Both the position numbers and the translations under genes were made by a program. The notes beneath the pieces are model-generated. The model saw nothing but the letters and a program-made list of their open reading frames with translations, did no database searches and was not told the origin of the DNA. Shown here piece after piece: positions 63,110 to 64,000 of a stretch of 64,000 nt of DNA. The stretch is from Cupriavidus sp. AU9028 (GTDB lineage: Bacteria; Pseudomonadota; Gammaproteobacteria; Burkholderiales; Burkholderiaceae): assembly GCF_019795295.1 (NCBI RefSeq), contig NZ_JAIMCG010000021.1:1-64000 (forward strand), written 5' to 3'. Every line of letters begins with the position of its first letter. Within the stretch, counting starts at the first letter, position 1.

Positions 63110-64000
63110 TCAAGCGCCGGTGGCCAGGGCGCCGAGCACCGCGGTGCTGGCCTGCAGTGCGCAGCGCCGGTGATAGAAGTTCAGGGCGCGGATGCCGCCC
63201 AGCTCTTCGCCGCCTCCGGCGCGTCCCGGTCCGCCGTGCAACGACTGCGGCATGACGTTGCCGTGTCCGGTCTGCGTGCCGGCCACGTCCGGCGTAATGA
63301 CGTGCACACGCCCCTGGCTGTCGGCCAGTTCCAGCGCCGTGGCGGCGAGCGTCGCCGCTTCGGTGCCATAGAGGGAGGCCACCAGCGAGCCCTTGCCGCG
63401 CCGGATCAGCGCGCACGCCTCGCCGATGTCCTGCTCCCGATTGCCGCTGCCGCCATAGGGGATCAGCGTAGCGACCGGACCGAAGACTTCCGTTTCGTGG
63501 ACGATGTCGCTGCCGGCATCGCGCGCACCGAGCAGGGTCGGGCCGATGCAGCACGCTACCTGCGGGTCGGCGTCGATCAGCGGCGCCGCGGTGCCGTCCA
63601 CCAGCGTCTGCGTCTGCGCTTGCAATGCGGCCAGGCCGGCATGCACGGCGTCCAGTTGCGTGCGGCTGACCAGCGAGCCCATGGTGACCGACGCGTTGCG
63701 GGGATTGCCGACGCTGACGCGCGCCAAGCGCTCGGCGATGGCGGCGGCCGCGGCGTCGTAGCAGTGCGCCGGCACCAGTACGCGCCGGATGGCGGTGCAC
63801 TTCTGTCCGGACTTGACCGTCATCTCGCGCACGACTTCGTCGGCCAGCAGTTCCAGCGCCCGGCCGTCGGCACGGTCCGCGCGGTCCGCACCATCCGGCA
63901 GCAGCAGGGCCGCATTGACGCTGTCCGCCTCCACGTTCAGCCGCACCCCTTCCCGCGCGATGGCGGGGTGCGAGCGGATGCGCTGTGCCGTGTCGGCCGA
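63110..64000 (-). CDS. boxD: 3,4-dehydroadipyl-CoA semialdehyde dehydrogenase (3' part)
   Basis: The window holds the C-terminal 296 residues; the start lies beyond position 64000. The frame stays open to the edge (SADTAQRIRSHPAIAREGVRLNVEADSVNAALLLPDG, in pieces), which is aldehyde-dehydrogenase sequence. The catalytic Cys is in VKSGQKCTAIRR. The ending (HGNVMPQSLHGGPGRAGGGEELGG and FYHRRCALQAS) matches PaaZ-N/BoxD-type dehydrogenases, not the common ALDH. BoxD oxidises the ring-cleavage semialdehyde of benzoyl-CoA epoxidation. It precedes bclA in the operon, and BoxA/BoxB/BoxC genes are expected past the edge. Confidence 0.88.
   Translation of the reverse strand, partial: SADTAQRIRSHPAIAREGVRLNVEADSVNAALLLPDGADRADRADGRALELLADEVVREMTVKSGQKCTAIRRVLVPAHCYDAAAAAIAERLARVSVGNPRNASVTMGSLVSRTQLDAVHAGLAALQAQTQTLVDGTAAPLIDADPQVACCIGPTLLGARDAGSDIVHETEVFGPVATLIPYGGSGNREQDIGEACALIRRGKGSLVASLYGTEAATLAATALELADSQGRVHVITPDVAGTQTGHGNVMPQSLHGGPGRAGGGEELGGIRALNFYHRRCALQASTAVLGALATGA

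Overview
The window is a GC-rich (roughly two-thirds G+C) chromosomal segment from a betaproteobacterium. A Burkholderiales member close to Cupriavidus is my best inference. It rests on the GlgE-type glucan operon, a benzoyl-CoA (box) locus, the four-gene Lhr/ligase repair operon and the codon style. I see no rRNA, tRNA, CRISPR array, insertion sequence or prophage.

Region 1 (155-18372) handles storage glucan and trehalose. Glycogen phosphorylase glgP and a poxvirus-like DNA topoisomerase IB diverge. A solo receiver protein follows, then a tightly packed minus-strand operon transcribed glgE > treS-mak > glgB > glgX > malQ. Together these turn trehalose into maltose 1-phosphate, polymerise it, branch it and recycle it. 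glgE carries an extra N-terminal barrel-like region, and treS is fused to maltokinase. Next come a protein that looks like a decayed RsbT/RsbX-type switch protein and a PfpI-family protein (18758-20602). An 8-base motif is shared upstream of glgP, glgE and the PfpI gene.

Region 2 (20924-27184) is a DNA-repair operon, EXO-LIG-LHR-PdeM, in which every junction is an ATGA overlap. Region 3 (27326-40666) is mixed housekeeping: a secreted protein of unknown role, a short-chain dehydrogenase, a lipoprotein gamma-glutamyltransferase, an S9 peptidase, an unpartnered cytochrome oxidase subunit I with a divergent DUF2244 gene, purT, a thioredoxin, a chemoreceptor and an NTF2-fold protein. Region 4 (40950-44407) pairs a PQQ-type sugar dehydrogenase with a TonB receptor that looks like E. 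coli PqqU (YncD), translationally coupled.

Region 5 (44417-58006) is the most interesting part. One strand carries a permease, two 2Fe-2S ferredoxins and an unknown 101-residue protein. The other carries a TSUP permease, an ornithine-cyclodeaminase-family enzyme, a haem-oxygenase-like diiron protein, an aldehyde dehydrogenase, a GlcG-type protein, a 2Fe-2S flavin reductase, a GntR/FCD regulator, a small protein, an amidase and an MFS transporter. A GTATAC-centred motif recurs at six positions in front of these units. In three it overlaps a well-formed -10 box at identical spacing. I read this as one GntR-controlled oxidative catabolic system for a nitrogenous substrate that I cannot name.

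Region 6 (58056-64000) has a TacAT-like toxin-antitoxin pair and then a benzoate locus: an AAHS transporter, an alpha/beta hydrolase, benzoate-CoA ligase and the 3' part of boxD, which runs off the window. Short REP-like palindromes sit in at least six intergenic gaps.
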